From NCBI GenBank assembly GCA_003022655.1, contig PXSX01000217.1, forward strand, positions 1-7,655: DNA of 7,655 nt, in the 5' to 3' direction. The translations under genes were made by a program, and so were the position numbers. Positions 1 through 5,995 of this stretch are shown one piece after another. Numbering within the stretch: the first letter of the stretch is position 1; the number at the start of each line of letters is the position of its first letter. Below the pieces are notes generated by a model. That model was not told the DNA's origin and ran no database searches. It saw only the letters and a program-made list of their open reading frames with translations. Source of the stretch: Bacteroidetes bacterium QH_1_64_81. Its GTDB lineage: Bacteria > Bacteroidota > Rhodothermia > Rhodothermales > Salinibacteraceae.

Positions 1-550
1 GATCGTTGCGAAGGGGAATATTGCGAAACAACTCGACGGTCTCCTCTCCAATTCGGTCGATGTCACTGTGCTCCGTGATGTCACCCTCGTCCCGGGTCGG
101 CGACCAGTACACGTCTGCGATGTTGACGACGAGAATTCCTCCTGCGACGACGTTCTTGTTGTAGGTATGGGCGTGGTCGTGGAAGGCTTGTAGGTCCCGA
201 AGCCGGTTGTGGCGTGCCTTCCCATGCTCCGTCATCACTCCTTTCGCCTCAACGGCCAGTTCGATGACGGTCGGCACCTCAAAACGAATGCGTTCTCCTC
301 CCCCTGGTGATTTTGGCGAGCCGGAGGGTGGACCTAGTGCCAGATCAATATTCCAACGCTGATACCCGACTGTCACGGTGTGGTTAAGCTGAGCCACGAG
401 CCGACCATTGGCGGCCTTCTCAGCAATCGGGGGACAGTTATTGAGAAGATCGATCAGTACTGCTCGACAAAGAGCATTGCTGTGCGCGTCCGAGCGAGGA
501 TGGTACTGATTTTCATTGAGGTGCTGGACGTACCGTTGACCTCCCTGCAT
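1..550 (-). CDS. Putative type II restriction endonuclease, PD-(D/E)XK fold (3' end cut by window edge)
   Basis: An open frame of 183 codons starts at the ATG at 550 and runs off the left edge without a stop. I translated it by hand. Around residues 66-73 it reads WNIDLALG, and at 97-103 ELAVEAK; D69 and E101-x-K103 fit the metal-binding D...ExK core of PD-(D/E)XK nucleases. A basic, helical stretch follows (MTEHGKARHNRLRDL, 106-120), then a His-rich segment and a hydrophobic strand, AGGILVVNIA, at 136-145. The gene lies 9 bases after the methyltransferase stop, in the same frame, as expected for an R-M operon in which the methylase is made first. No Shine-Dalgarno is seen, so translational coupling is likely. 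The restriction role is inferred from the motif and the neighbour; the recognition site is unknown. It could instead be another nuclease of the same fold. Confidence 0.68.
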   Translation of the reverse strand, partial: MQGGQRYVQHLNENQYHPRSDAHSNALCRAVLIDLLNNCPPIAEKAANGRLVAQLNHTVTVGYQRWNIDLALGPPSGSPKSPGGGERIRFEVPTVIELAVEAKGVMTEHGKARHNRLRDLQAFHDHAHTYNKNVVAGGILVVNIADVYWSPTRDEGDITEHSDIDRIGEETVELFRNIPLRND

Positions 551-559
551 AGGACGTGG

Positions 560-1519
560 TCAGAGATCAGGATAAGAGATACGAGCCGGTGTCAGAGCTT
601 CGGTCTGAGACAGACGTTCTCGTCCGGTTCGGAGGTATTCGGGTTCGATTTCAATTCCGATACTTGACCGCACTGACTTGATCGCTGCAGCGGTCGTCGA
701 TCCTGTCCCCCAAAATGGATCGAGAACCATGTCGCCGACAAAGCTAAACATCTTGATGAGCCGATATGCCAGTTCGGTGGGAAAGGGCGCGGGATGACCA
801 AGCGTCCGGCTCTCTCCACCAATATCCGTCCACACTGAACGGTACCATTTGCGGTGCTCCTTGGGATCGAGCAGGCTCAGCGCACGCTGCGCCGCCGTCG
901 GCTGTCGATAGCCCCCTGGTTTGCGGAGAAATAGAATGTACTCGACATCGTTCTTGATGATGCCGTTCGGCTCGTACGGCTTCCCGAGGAATCGGGCTGG
1001 ACCATCTACTTCCGTCGTGACATTCGCGATTTTCGACCAGAGGATCGGCGTCAGGTAGTCGAACCCAATCTTCCGGCACCGGGTCGTAATGTCGGAGTGG
1101 AGCGGGAGCACTTGGTGCCGACCGGCCTCACGGCGTGAGAGACAAACATCTCCTACCACAATGCACATGCGCCCCCCCGGAGCCAGCAGCTCATAACATT
1201 GCCGCCATACCTTGTCCAGCTCGTCGAGAAAGGACTCGTATTCATCTCGATGTCCAAGCTGTGCGTTTCCCTGTTGGGTGTCCTCGTAGTCGACGAGGTT
1301 GAAGTACGGCGGAGAGGTGACGACGAGGTGCACTGGTGATGGAACAATGTCTAAGACCTCCCGCGCATCTCCGCGGTGGATGGTATGGGTCGTCTCATCA
1401 GGTTGATGTCCATTCGACCACGCGAGTTCCTTTGCTCGTCGCTTCTCTTCGAGCGACGGTTCGCCTCCCGACATAATTTCTTCGACGGATCGGTCATCCG
1501 TTTTGCTGGCGGTGCTCAT
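560..1519 (-). CDS. Site-specific DNA methyltransferase, beta class (N4-cytosine or N6-adenine)
   Basis: A complete 319-residue enzyme that would transfer a methyl group from S-adenosylmethionine to an exocyclic amino group in DNA, most likely protecting the host against the adjacent nuclease. The motif order is that of the permuted beta class: the catalytic motif IV TSPPY at residues 68-72 comes first, and the SAM-binding motif I DPFWGTGS at 267-274 lies near the C-terminus. The TSPPY form is more usual for N4-cytosine enzymes, but N6-adenine cannot be excluded. The segments FLGKPYEPNGIIKND and HPAPFPTELAYRLIKMFSFV are typical of this family and support a full-length gene. The ATG at 1519 has a plausible GTGGAG ribosome site. 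It lies 99 bases downstream of nuoG with an AT-rich gap between, so it may have its own promoter. Confidence 0.93.
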   Translation of the reverse strand: MSTASKTDDRSVEEIMSGGEPSLEEKRRAKELAWSNGHQPDETTHTIHRGDAREVLDIVPSPVHLVVTSPPYFNLVDYEDTQQGNAQLGHRDEYESFLDELDKVWRQCYELLAPGGRMCIVVGDVCLSRREAGRHQVLPLHSDITTRCRKIGFDYLTPILWSKIANVTTEVDGPARFLGKPYEPNGIIKNDVEYILFLRKPGGYRQPTAAQRALSLLDPKEHRKWYRSVWTDIGGESRTLGHPAPFPTELAYRLIKMFSFVGDMVLDPFWGTGSTTAAAIKSVRSSIGIEIEPEYLRTGRERLSQTEALTPARISYPDL

Positions 1520-1523
1520 GGTG

Positions 1524-1529
1524 CTCCAC
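1524..1529 (-). promoter_or_regulatory. Ribosome binding site of the methyltransferase gene
   Basis: On the minus strand GTGGAG lies 4 bases before the ATG at 1519. It supports that start, since most other starts in the window have no Shine-Dalgarno. The spacing is slightly short. Confidence 0.45.
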
Positions 1530-1569
1530 GTCGTGTGAGAGAACAGTAGAAAGAAGCTCTGCCCTGAAT

Positions 1570-1598
1570 ATGTTAGAATAATGTGTGGGACCGAGAAA
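1570..1598 (-). promoter_or_regulatory. Weak candidate promoter for the R-M pair
   Basis: The 99-base nuoG-methyltransferase gap (1520-1618) is the most AT-rich stretch seen (25 G/C of 60 in 1561-1620). On the minus strand TTTCTC (1598-1593) and TAACAT (1575-1570) are 17 bases apart. The -10 matches TATAAT at 4 of 6 positions, but the -35 is poor, and neither box resembles the Bacteroidota TTTG / TAnnTTTG pattern. The base composition suggests a promoter here more than the boxes do. Confidence 0.2.
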
Positions 1599-1618
1599 TG
1601 AAATAGACTGCATCCTTG

Positions 1619-3358
1619 CTACACCGCCTCTCCCGCCTCCACATCTTCCAGCTGCGTGCCCTTCAGGCCCATCGCGTCGTAGGTCGCGCCTTCAAAGGTC
1701 GGGACCGTGGACTGCACCTCGTCCATGATCTGCACCGGCCCCTTCGGATAGTCCATCTCTACGCCGAGCTTCGTCGCGATGGACGGCAGCATCTCCCAGC
1801 TCGGCTTGCAGTTGATACGGTTTTCATCATTTTGCCAGCGGTCGAAGGGGGTACCGTGCTCGTCCTCGCGGCTCGCGCCCATCTCCATCATGAGCGTGCG
1901 GTTGACACCCTGAATTTCCTTCGCCGGGCGCACGCGCTGGGCGCGGCCGTCCTGGTTTACGTAGGTGCCCACCGTCTCCACGATCATCGCCGCCGGGAGG
2001 GCCGTGGTGGCGCGGGGTAGCGTCTCGTTGGTCGTGTTGTAGTAGTGCAGCACCACGTCGAGGTCGGACAGATCGTCGGCTGTGCAGAGGCCCGAGCCGA
2101 CCGGGTCGTCCTCCAGCACGTAGAGCAGGTCGTACTCGCCCTCCGCGATCCGCGTGCCCACGAGCTCTTGGTCGACCGGGCGGAGGCCGAGCCGCTCGCA
2201 GCCCTCGGCGTTGGGCGTCTTGTCGTCGGTGATGAGCCAGTCGTCGCCCGCTCCCGGCTCCACGTGCGGAATGTAGCGCGGGGCGTCGGCGCCGAGCGCG
2301 TCGGCCAACTGAGTGAGCAGGTAGTTGTCCTCGACCGTGGCCCGGGCGGAGCCGAGGAAGAGAATGCGCTCCGGATCGGTGCCGCCGAGCAGCGAGGCCG
2401 CCTGGGCGTAGGCCTGTGTCCAGTTGCTCTGTTGTCGCGTGTCGTTTCGCCGGATGTGCGGCCCGTCCGGGCGGTTGTCGTTGAACGTGTTGTAGACGAG
2501 CCGGTCCTCGTCGGGGAGCCAGTACTCGTTGACTGCCATGTTCTTCCTCGGCGTGATGCGGAGTACCTGATTGTCGCGCACCCAGTAGTGGCAGTTGGCC
2601 CCCGTCGCGTTGGTAGACACGATGGAGGGGGTGGAGCTCATCTCCCAGATGCGCGCCGTGAAGCGGAAGTCCGACGCCGTGAGCGCCCCCACCGGGCAGA
2701 TGTCGATCGTGTTCATCGAGTAGGGTTCGTCGAACTCTTCGCCCGGCGCCGTGATCGGGTAGTTCTTGACGCCCCGGTTCGCAATCGTAAGCTGGCCGCT
2801 GCCGGACACCTCGTCGGTAAAGCGGGTGCAGCGGGTGCAGTTGATGCAGCGCTCCGCGTCGAGCGTCACGCGCGGCCCCAGCTTCACGCGCTTCGGCTTG
2901 TGCACCTTGCGAAACTCAAAGCGAGAGCCCTCCGGCCCGTACTTATAGGCCTGAATTTGGAGGGGGCAGTGCCCGGCCTGATCGCAGATCGGGCAGTCGA
3001 GCGGATGGTTGGCCAGCAGGAATTCCAGGTTGTCGGTCTGTGCGTCCTCCACCTCCTCGCTGGAGCGGTGCGTCTTGACCACCATGCCATCCTGCAGGTC
3101 GACCGTGCAGCTCGTCTGAAGATCAGGGAAGAACTGAACGACCGGCTCGCCGTCTTCGTCGAGCTCCACCTCGCCCGTCTCGCGGTCCTTCTTCGGCATG
3201 CCCACCTTTACGAGGCACTGCCGGCAGTTGGCCGGGATGGACATGGCGGGGTGGTAGCAGAAGTGGGGCAGCTCGATGCCCTGGTTCAGGCAGAATTGGA
3301 GCAGCTTCTGCTCCCCCTCATACTCGTAGGTCGTTCCGTCGATGGTGACGATCGGCAT
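1619..3358 (-). CDS. nuoG: NADH-quinone oxidoreductase subunit G (complex I 75-kDa subunit)
   Basis: The iron-sulfur subunit that carries electrons from NuoF towards the quinone site, in the peripheral arm facing the cytoplasm. It has 579 residues from the ATG at 3358. The [2Fe-2S] ligands are C34, C45, C48 and C84, with an acidic insert of about 20 residues between C48 and C84. A His-Cys [4Fe-4S] site follows (H118, C122, C125, C131), then a second [4Fe-4S] site (C171, C174, C177, C221). The four extra cysteines of the N7 cluster found in some bacterial NuoG proteins are absent: the C-x2-C-x3-C motif reads VSTNATGAN, and WLCD reads WLPD. The C-terminal molybdopterin-oxidoreductase-like domain is short for the family. 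The same frame is open upstream to 4030, but that part encodes a frameshifted Uma2 remnant, and family alignment begins at MPIVTIDG. No Shine-Dalgarno precedes 3358. Confidence 0.95.
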   Translation of the reverse strand: MPIVTIDGTTYEYEGEQKLLQFCLNQGIELPHFCYHPAMSIPANCRQCLVKVGMPKKDRETGEVELDEDGEPVVQFFPDLQTSCTVDLQDGMVVKTHRSSEEVEDAQTDNLEFLLANHPLDCPICDQAGHCPLQIQAYKYGPEGSRFEFRKVHKPKRVKLGPRVTLDAERCINCTRCTRFTDEVSGSGQLTIANRGVKNYPITAPGEEFDEPYSMNTIDICPVGALTASDFRFTARIWEMSSTPSIVSTNATGANCHYWVRDNQVLRITPRKNMAVNEYWLPDEDRLVYNTFNDNRPDGPHIRRNDTRQQSNWTQAYAQAASLLGGTDPERILFLGSARATVEDNYLLTQLADALGADAPRYIPHVEPGAGDDWLITDDKTPNAEGCERLGLRPVDQELVGTRIAEGEYDLLYVLEDDPVGSGLCTADDLSDLDVVLHYYNTTNETLPRATTALPAAMIVETVGTYVNQDGRAQRVRPAKEIQGVNRTLMMEMGASREDEHGTPFDRWQNDENRINCKPSWEMLPSIATKLGVEMDYPKGPVQIMDEVQSTVPTFEGATYDAMGLKGTQLEDVEAGEAV

Positions 3359-3362
3359 GTCG

Positions 3363-3397
3363 GCGTTCAGGGTTAAGCGTTTGGGGTTAAGTGTTGG
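3363..3397. repeat. Seven-base tandem units in the nuoG leader
   Basis: On the plus strand five consecutive 7-mers of the form GnGTTnn occur: GCGTTCA, GGGTTAA (3370-3376), GCGTTTG, GGGTTAA again (3384-3390) and GTGTTGG. Read as 14-mers, the first two differ at only 2 of 14 bases. The array ends 4 bases upstream of the nuoG ATG (3358) and fills much of the 97-base gap between the Uma2 remnant and nuoG. On the mRNA it is C/A-rich and weakly structured. Its function is unknown. Confidence 0.6.
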
Positions 3398-3455
3398 GGC
3401 AGCCTGTCCCGACCAGCCTGCACACGACTGCTGTCGGTGCTGTCGGGATCGGGCG

Positions 3456-4030
3456 TTACTCGGCCTCGGAGGTCTCTTCTTTCTCGAGCACGTCAAGATA
3501 GATCTCAGCGAGTGGAAGTTCAGCCTCCACCGACGGGAGCGTAATCTTAGCGTCGAGCCCGTCGGTCTCGGTGAAGCGCCAGCTTCCGTCGTCCTGCCGG
3601 ACGTAGTGCTCGACGTGGTCTCGCCGCGGTCGTAATCCATCGTCGACGGAGACAGCACCTCGAAAACCACCCGCGGGTTGTGCAGGCGATCACTCCGTTC
3701 AGGATCGAGATCCGGACCTCCGCAGACGACCACCAGGTCAGGGTATGCGGATCGGTCTGTCCCCGGAAAAGGAACGATGATGTCTCGGGATGCGGTCCGG
3801 CAATCTGTCCCCTTGAGCTGGAGGCCGAGCTCACGATCGATGTTCGAGGTAATTGCACTGTGGGGCCAACTCGCGGCAGCAGCCATGCTGATCATCCATC
3901 CATCAACGTATTCATGGCGCTCTTCACTTTCCCGCTCACGTTCAAGGTACTCCTCCGTCGAAATCGGCTCGTCGTTGACGACGCGATGGGCAATGGACGG
4001 CGGTGGAGCGGGTGTGGTCGCAGTCGCCAT
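3456..4030 (-). pseudogene. Uma2-family (DUF820) putative nuclease, broken by internal deletion and frameshift
   Basis: From the ATG at 4030 the first 137 codons are a recognisable Uma2 protein: STEEYLERERESEERHEYVDG near the N-terminus, YPDLVVVCGG at 96-105 and NPRVVFEVLSPSTMDYDRGE at 118-137. D98 and E124 are likely PD-(D/E)XK core residues. The family then normally continues with GEKF..HYR..EYVLV.QDRPHVEHYV. Here GE is followed directly, one frame over, by DHVEHYVRQDDGSWRF and a normal Uma2 C-terminus ending PLAEIYLDVLEKEE, with a TAA at 3456-3458. About 20-22 residues are therefore missing and the frame is shifted, with the break at about 3618-3622. The likely catalytic lysine region is lost, so it is probably inactive. 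It starts 18 bases after the lipoprotein stop. The biological role of Uma2 proteins is poorly known; they often occur in many copies per genome. Confidence 0.88.
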
Positions 4031-4048
4031 GAGACTGAAAGCTGGAGG

Positions 4049-4468
4049 TTAGGTATCCGGACTGGAGATACGAACGGGCGTCACCCGCACACCGTTCGCC
4101 GTGAGCCGGAGGGTATCCTCCGCGGTGCGCAGCGTCCCCGCCGCGACGGCGACCCCCGGTGTACTGTTCGGCACTTGCCAGGCGCAGTCGCCCGCGTCGG
4201 TGCGGGGCGCCGCCACGACGAGCGGGGTCGCGTCGGTGGCCAACTGCATGTCGCAGCCGCTCGCCCGAACGGCAGTAATGCGGCCGTCAATCGTTACCCT
4301 GTGACCGCGGTACAAGCTGTCCTCCGCCGCGACGGCGGGACCAGGCATCGCATCGGTCGCGTCGATGGGCGCGCCGTAGGTCGTGTCGGCCCTGTTCGAA
4401 TCGGAGGCCCCGGAGCCGCAGGCCCCAAGCAGGAGGCCGACAAGAAGCGCGAGGACGCGTCGGGGCAT
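4049..4468 (-). CDS. Small secreted lipoprotein, possible OB-fold-like domain
   Basis: 139 residues from the ATG at 4468. The frame extends upstream to 4531, but only the start at 4468 gives a clean signal: MPRR, a hydrophobic stretch (residues 5-14), then the lipobox LGAC with C17 as the lipidated cysteine. A Ser/Ala/Asp-rich linker (18-50) precedes a compact, beta-rich domain (about 52-134) with GHRVTIDGRITAVRASGC and CAWQVP. The alternation of V-x-G-x-V and short strands resembles bacterial OB-fold-like periplasmic domains, but this is only a visual impression. C72 and C95 could form a disulfide outside the cytoplasm. I do not recognise a named family. It lies 70 bases after nuoF and before the Uma2 remnant, so it is probably co-transcribed with nuo genes; nothing shows a link to complex I function. 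Confidence 0.82.
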   Translation of the reverse strand: MPRRVLALLVGLLLGACGSGASDSNRADTTYGAPIDATDAMPGPAVAAEDSLYRGHRVTIDGRITAVRASGCDMQLATDATPLVVAAPRTDAGDCAWQVPNSTPGVAVAAGTLRTAEDTLRLTANGVRVTPVRISSPDT

Positions 4469-4506
4469 GGGACGGCACAAGGCATTAATGCTGAGAACTT
4501 CGTCCC
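4469..4506 (-). promoter_or_regulatory. Inverted repeat and 10-bp palindrome in the lipoprotein gene leader
   Basis: In the 70-base nuoF-lipoprotein gap, GGGACG (plus strand 4469-4474) pairs with CGTCCC (4501-4506). On the mRNA the 3' arm abuts the ATG. The loop contains the perfect palindrome GCATTAATGC (4482-4491). It could be an operator, a leader hairpin or chance. No Shine-Dalgarno is present. Confidence 0.25.
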
Positions 4507-4538
4507 TCGACCAGCGCCTCAGACAGCGCACGAGGAGA

Positions 4539-5906
4539 CTACTCCGTCGCCGCCACCGCCGACTCGGGCCCCGCCGAGACGTCAGCGCTCACCGGGTGGA
4601 CCGAGGGCGTGCATTTCGCTTCGAAGTCCTCGCGGAAGCGCTGCACGGTGTAGCGCACCGGCCACGATGCCGCGTCGGCGAAGGCGCAGATGGTGCGGCC
4701 CTCCATCTGATCGCACAGGTCGAGCAGGAGGTCGAGGTCGCGCATGTCGCCCTCGCCCTCGTCAATCCGCGTGACGAGATTTTCGAGCCAGCCGGTGCCT
4801 TCCCGGCAGGGTGTGCACTGGCCGCAGCTCTCGTCCTGGAAGAAGTGTGCCACGCGTCGCAGCCAGGAGACCATGTCGGTGTCCTCATCGAGCACGAGGA
4901 TGCCTCCCGTGCCGAACATCGTCCCCGCTTCGTTCAGGCTGTTCGAGTTCATGGTGACGCCCTCCACCCAGTCGCCGGGGATGGGCGGTGTCGAGGCCCC
5001 GCCTGGGACGAAGGCCTTCAGGGCTTTGCCGTCGCGCACACCGCCCGCGACCTCCTCCACGAGATCGGTAACGAGCATCCCCGTGGGATACTCGTAGACG
5101 CCGGGCCGATTGACGTGGCCCGAGATGCCGTACAGGACGGGACCAGGGTGGTCTTCCGCCCCCACGTTGGCAAACCAGTCGGCGCCCTTCTCCATGATGA
5201 GCGGGACGCAGGCGAGGGTCTCCACGTTGTTGATCGTGGTGGGACACCCGAAGATGCCCTTCTGGGCGGGGAAGGGCGGCTTGTAGCGCGGATAGCCGCG
5301 CTTGCCCTCCACGCTCTCCATCAGGCTCGTCTCCTCCCCGCAGATGTAGGCCCCGGCGCCCTTGTGCAGCACGATCTCCATGGAGAAGTTCGACCCCATG
5401 ATGTTCTCGCCTACGTACCCCTTCTCGTAAGCCTTTTCGAGCTCCTCCTTCATGTGCACGATCCAGTCGGTATACTCGCCCCGCACGTACACGTAGCAGG
5501 TGTCGATCTGGAGCGCATAGCCCGCGATCAGGATCCCTTCGAACATGAGGTGCGGGTTGTACTCCATGATCTGCCGGTCCTTGAACGTCCCCGGCTCGCT
5601 CTCGTCGGCGTTGCAGGCCAGGTAGCGCGGCCGCTCGCCCGGCTCGGGCATAAAGCTCCACTTCATTCCCGTCGAGAACGCCGCCCCGCCCCGCCCTCGC
5701 AGGCCCGACTGCTTGACCGTCTCCGTAATGTCGCCGGGAGCGAGGCCGTCGTTCTCGAGGACGGTGCGGAGCCGGTCGTATCCGCTGACCTCCTCCTCAT
5801 AGACCTCCAGCTTGTGAAGGTCCTCGACGGGCGGCAGCAGCACCCGGTCGTACGAGCGCCAGTCGCCGGCCTTGGTCTGGGTCTGGGGCGTCCCGTTCGT
5901 TTCCAT
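4539..5906 (-). CDS. nuoF: NADH-quinone oxidoreductase subunit F (complex I 51-kDa, NADH- and FMN-binding)
   Basis: The entry point of complex I: it binds NADH, passes a hydride to FMN and sends electrons to the iron-sulfur chain. It has 455 residues from the ATG at 5906. The nucleotide-binding glycine-rich loop RGRGGAAF is at 70-77, the FMN-site motif NADESEPGTFKDR at 99-111 and the conserved GAGAYICGEETSLMESVEG at 183-201. The N3 [4Fe-4S] cluster ligands are C361, C364 and C367 (ESCGQCTPCREGT) and C407. The length is normal for the family. The frame also extends four codons upstream to a TTG, but GAGG lies 6 bases before the ATG at 5906 and decides the start. It follows nuoE after 89 bases. 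The C-terminus has a short Ala/Ser/Val-rich tail beyond the conserved core. Confidence 0.97.
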   Translation of the reverse strand: METNGTPQTQTKAGDWRSYDRVLLPPVEDLHKLEVYEEEVSGYDRLRTVLENDGLAPGDITETVKQSGLRGRGGAAFSTGMKWSFMPEPGERPRYLACNADESEPGTFKDRQIMEYNPHLMFEGILIAGYALQIDTCYVYVRGEYTDWIVHMKEELEKAYEKGYVGENIMGSNFSMEIVLHKGAGAYICGEETSLMESVEGKRGYPRYKPPFPAQKGIFGCPTTINNVETLACVPLIMEKGADWFANVGAEDHPGPVLYGISGHVNRPGVYEYPTGMLVTDLVEEVAGGVRDGKALKAFVPGGASTPPIPGDWVEGVTMNSNSLNEAGTMFGTGGILVLDEDTDMVSWLRRVAHFFQDESCGQCTPCREGTGWLENLVTRIDEGEGDMRDLDLLLDLCDQMEGRTICAFADAASWPVRYTVQRFREDFEAKCTPSVHPVSADVSAGPESAVAATE

Positions 5907-5911
5907 GTGCG

Positions 5912-5916
5912 ACCTC
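5912..5916 (-). promoter_or_regulatory. Ribosome binding site of nuoF
   Basis: On the minus strand GAGGT lies just upstream of the ATG at 5906, with 6 bases between GAGG and ATG. This is the clearest Shine-Dalgarno in the window and favours 5906 over the in-frame TTG at 5918. Confidence 0.6.
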
Positions 5917-5978
5917 AACGTTGCTAAAACAGAAATGGCGCAAAGAGCCCCCCGTCAGGACGACTCCTGTCTTCCCCC

Positions 5979-5992
5979 ACCTTCAACCTTCG
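5979..5992. repeat. Short 7-base tandem repeat in the nuoE-nuoF gap
   Basis: On the plus strand ACCTTCA is followed directly by ACCTTCG, and a third, diverged unit runs into the nuoE stop codon. It is two clear units only, but similar in kind to the nuoG leader array. The rest of the 89-base gap holds a 5-bp stem hairpin (5956-5969) with no U-tract and nothing else recognisable. Confidence 0.3.
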
Positions 5993-5995
5993 ACT

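Noticed and set aside
380..667. Plus-strand open frame of 95 codons near the left end
   Set aside because: It overlaps the nuclease and methyltransferase genes on the other strand and has no recognisable content.
2045..3376. Plus-strand open frame of 443 codons opposite nuoG
   Set aside because: Its product is rich in Arg, Val, His and Leu with no recognisable domain, and the opposite strand is a clear nuoG. Long antisense frames are expected in GC-rich genes.
4469..4531. Upstream extension of the lipoprotein by 21 codons
   Set aside because: It would place charged residues (RCLRRWSRDE) before the signal peptide; the start at 4468 gives a normal lipoprotein signal.
3680..4774. Plus-strand open frame of 364 codons across the Uma2 remnant and lipoprotein gene
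   Set aside because: It crosses several minus-strand gene boundaries and has an Arg/Pro-rich tail; no domain is seen.
4383..5927. Plus-strand open frame of 514 codons opposite nuoF and the lipoprotein gene
   Set aside because: It is a low-complexity shadow of a firmly identified nuoF, spans two genes and a gap, and shows no motif.
5956..5969. Possible terminator after nuoE (stem CAGGA / TCCTG)
   Set aside because: The stem is only 5 bp and no U-tract follows on the transcribed strand; nuoF continues the operon.
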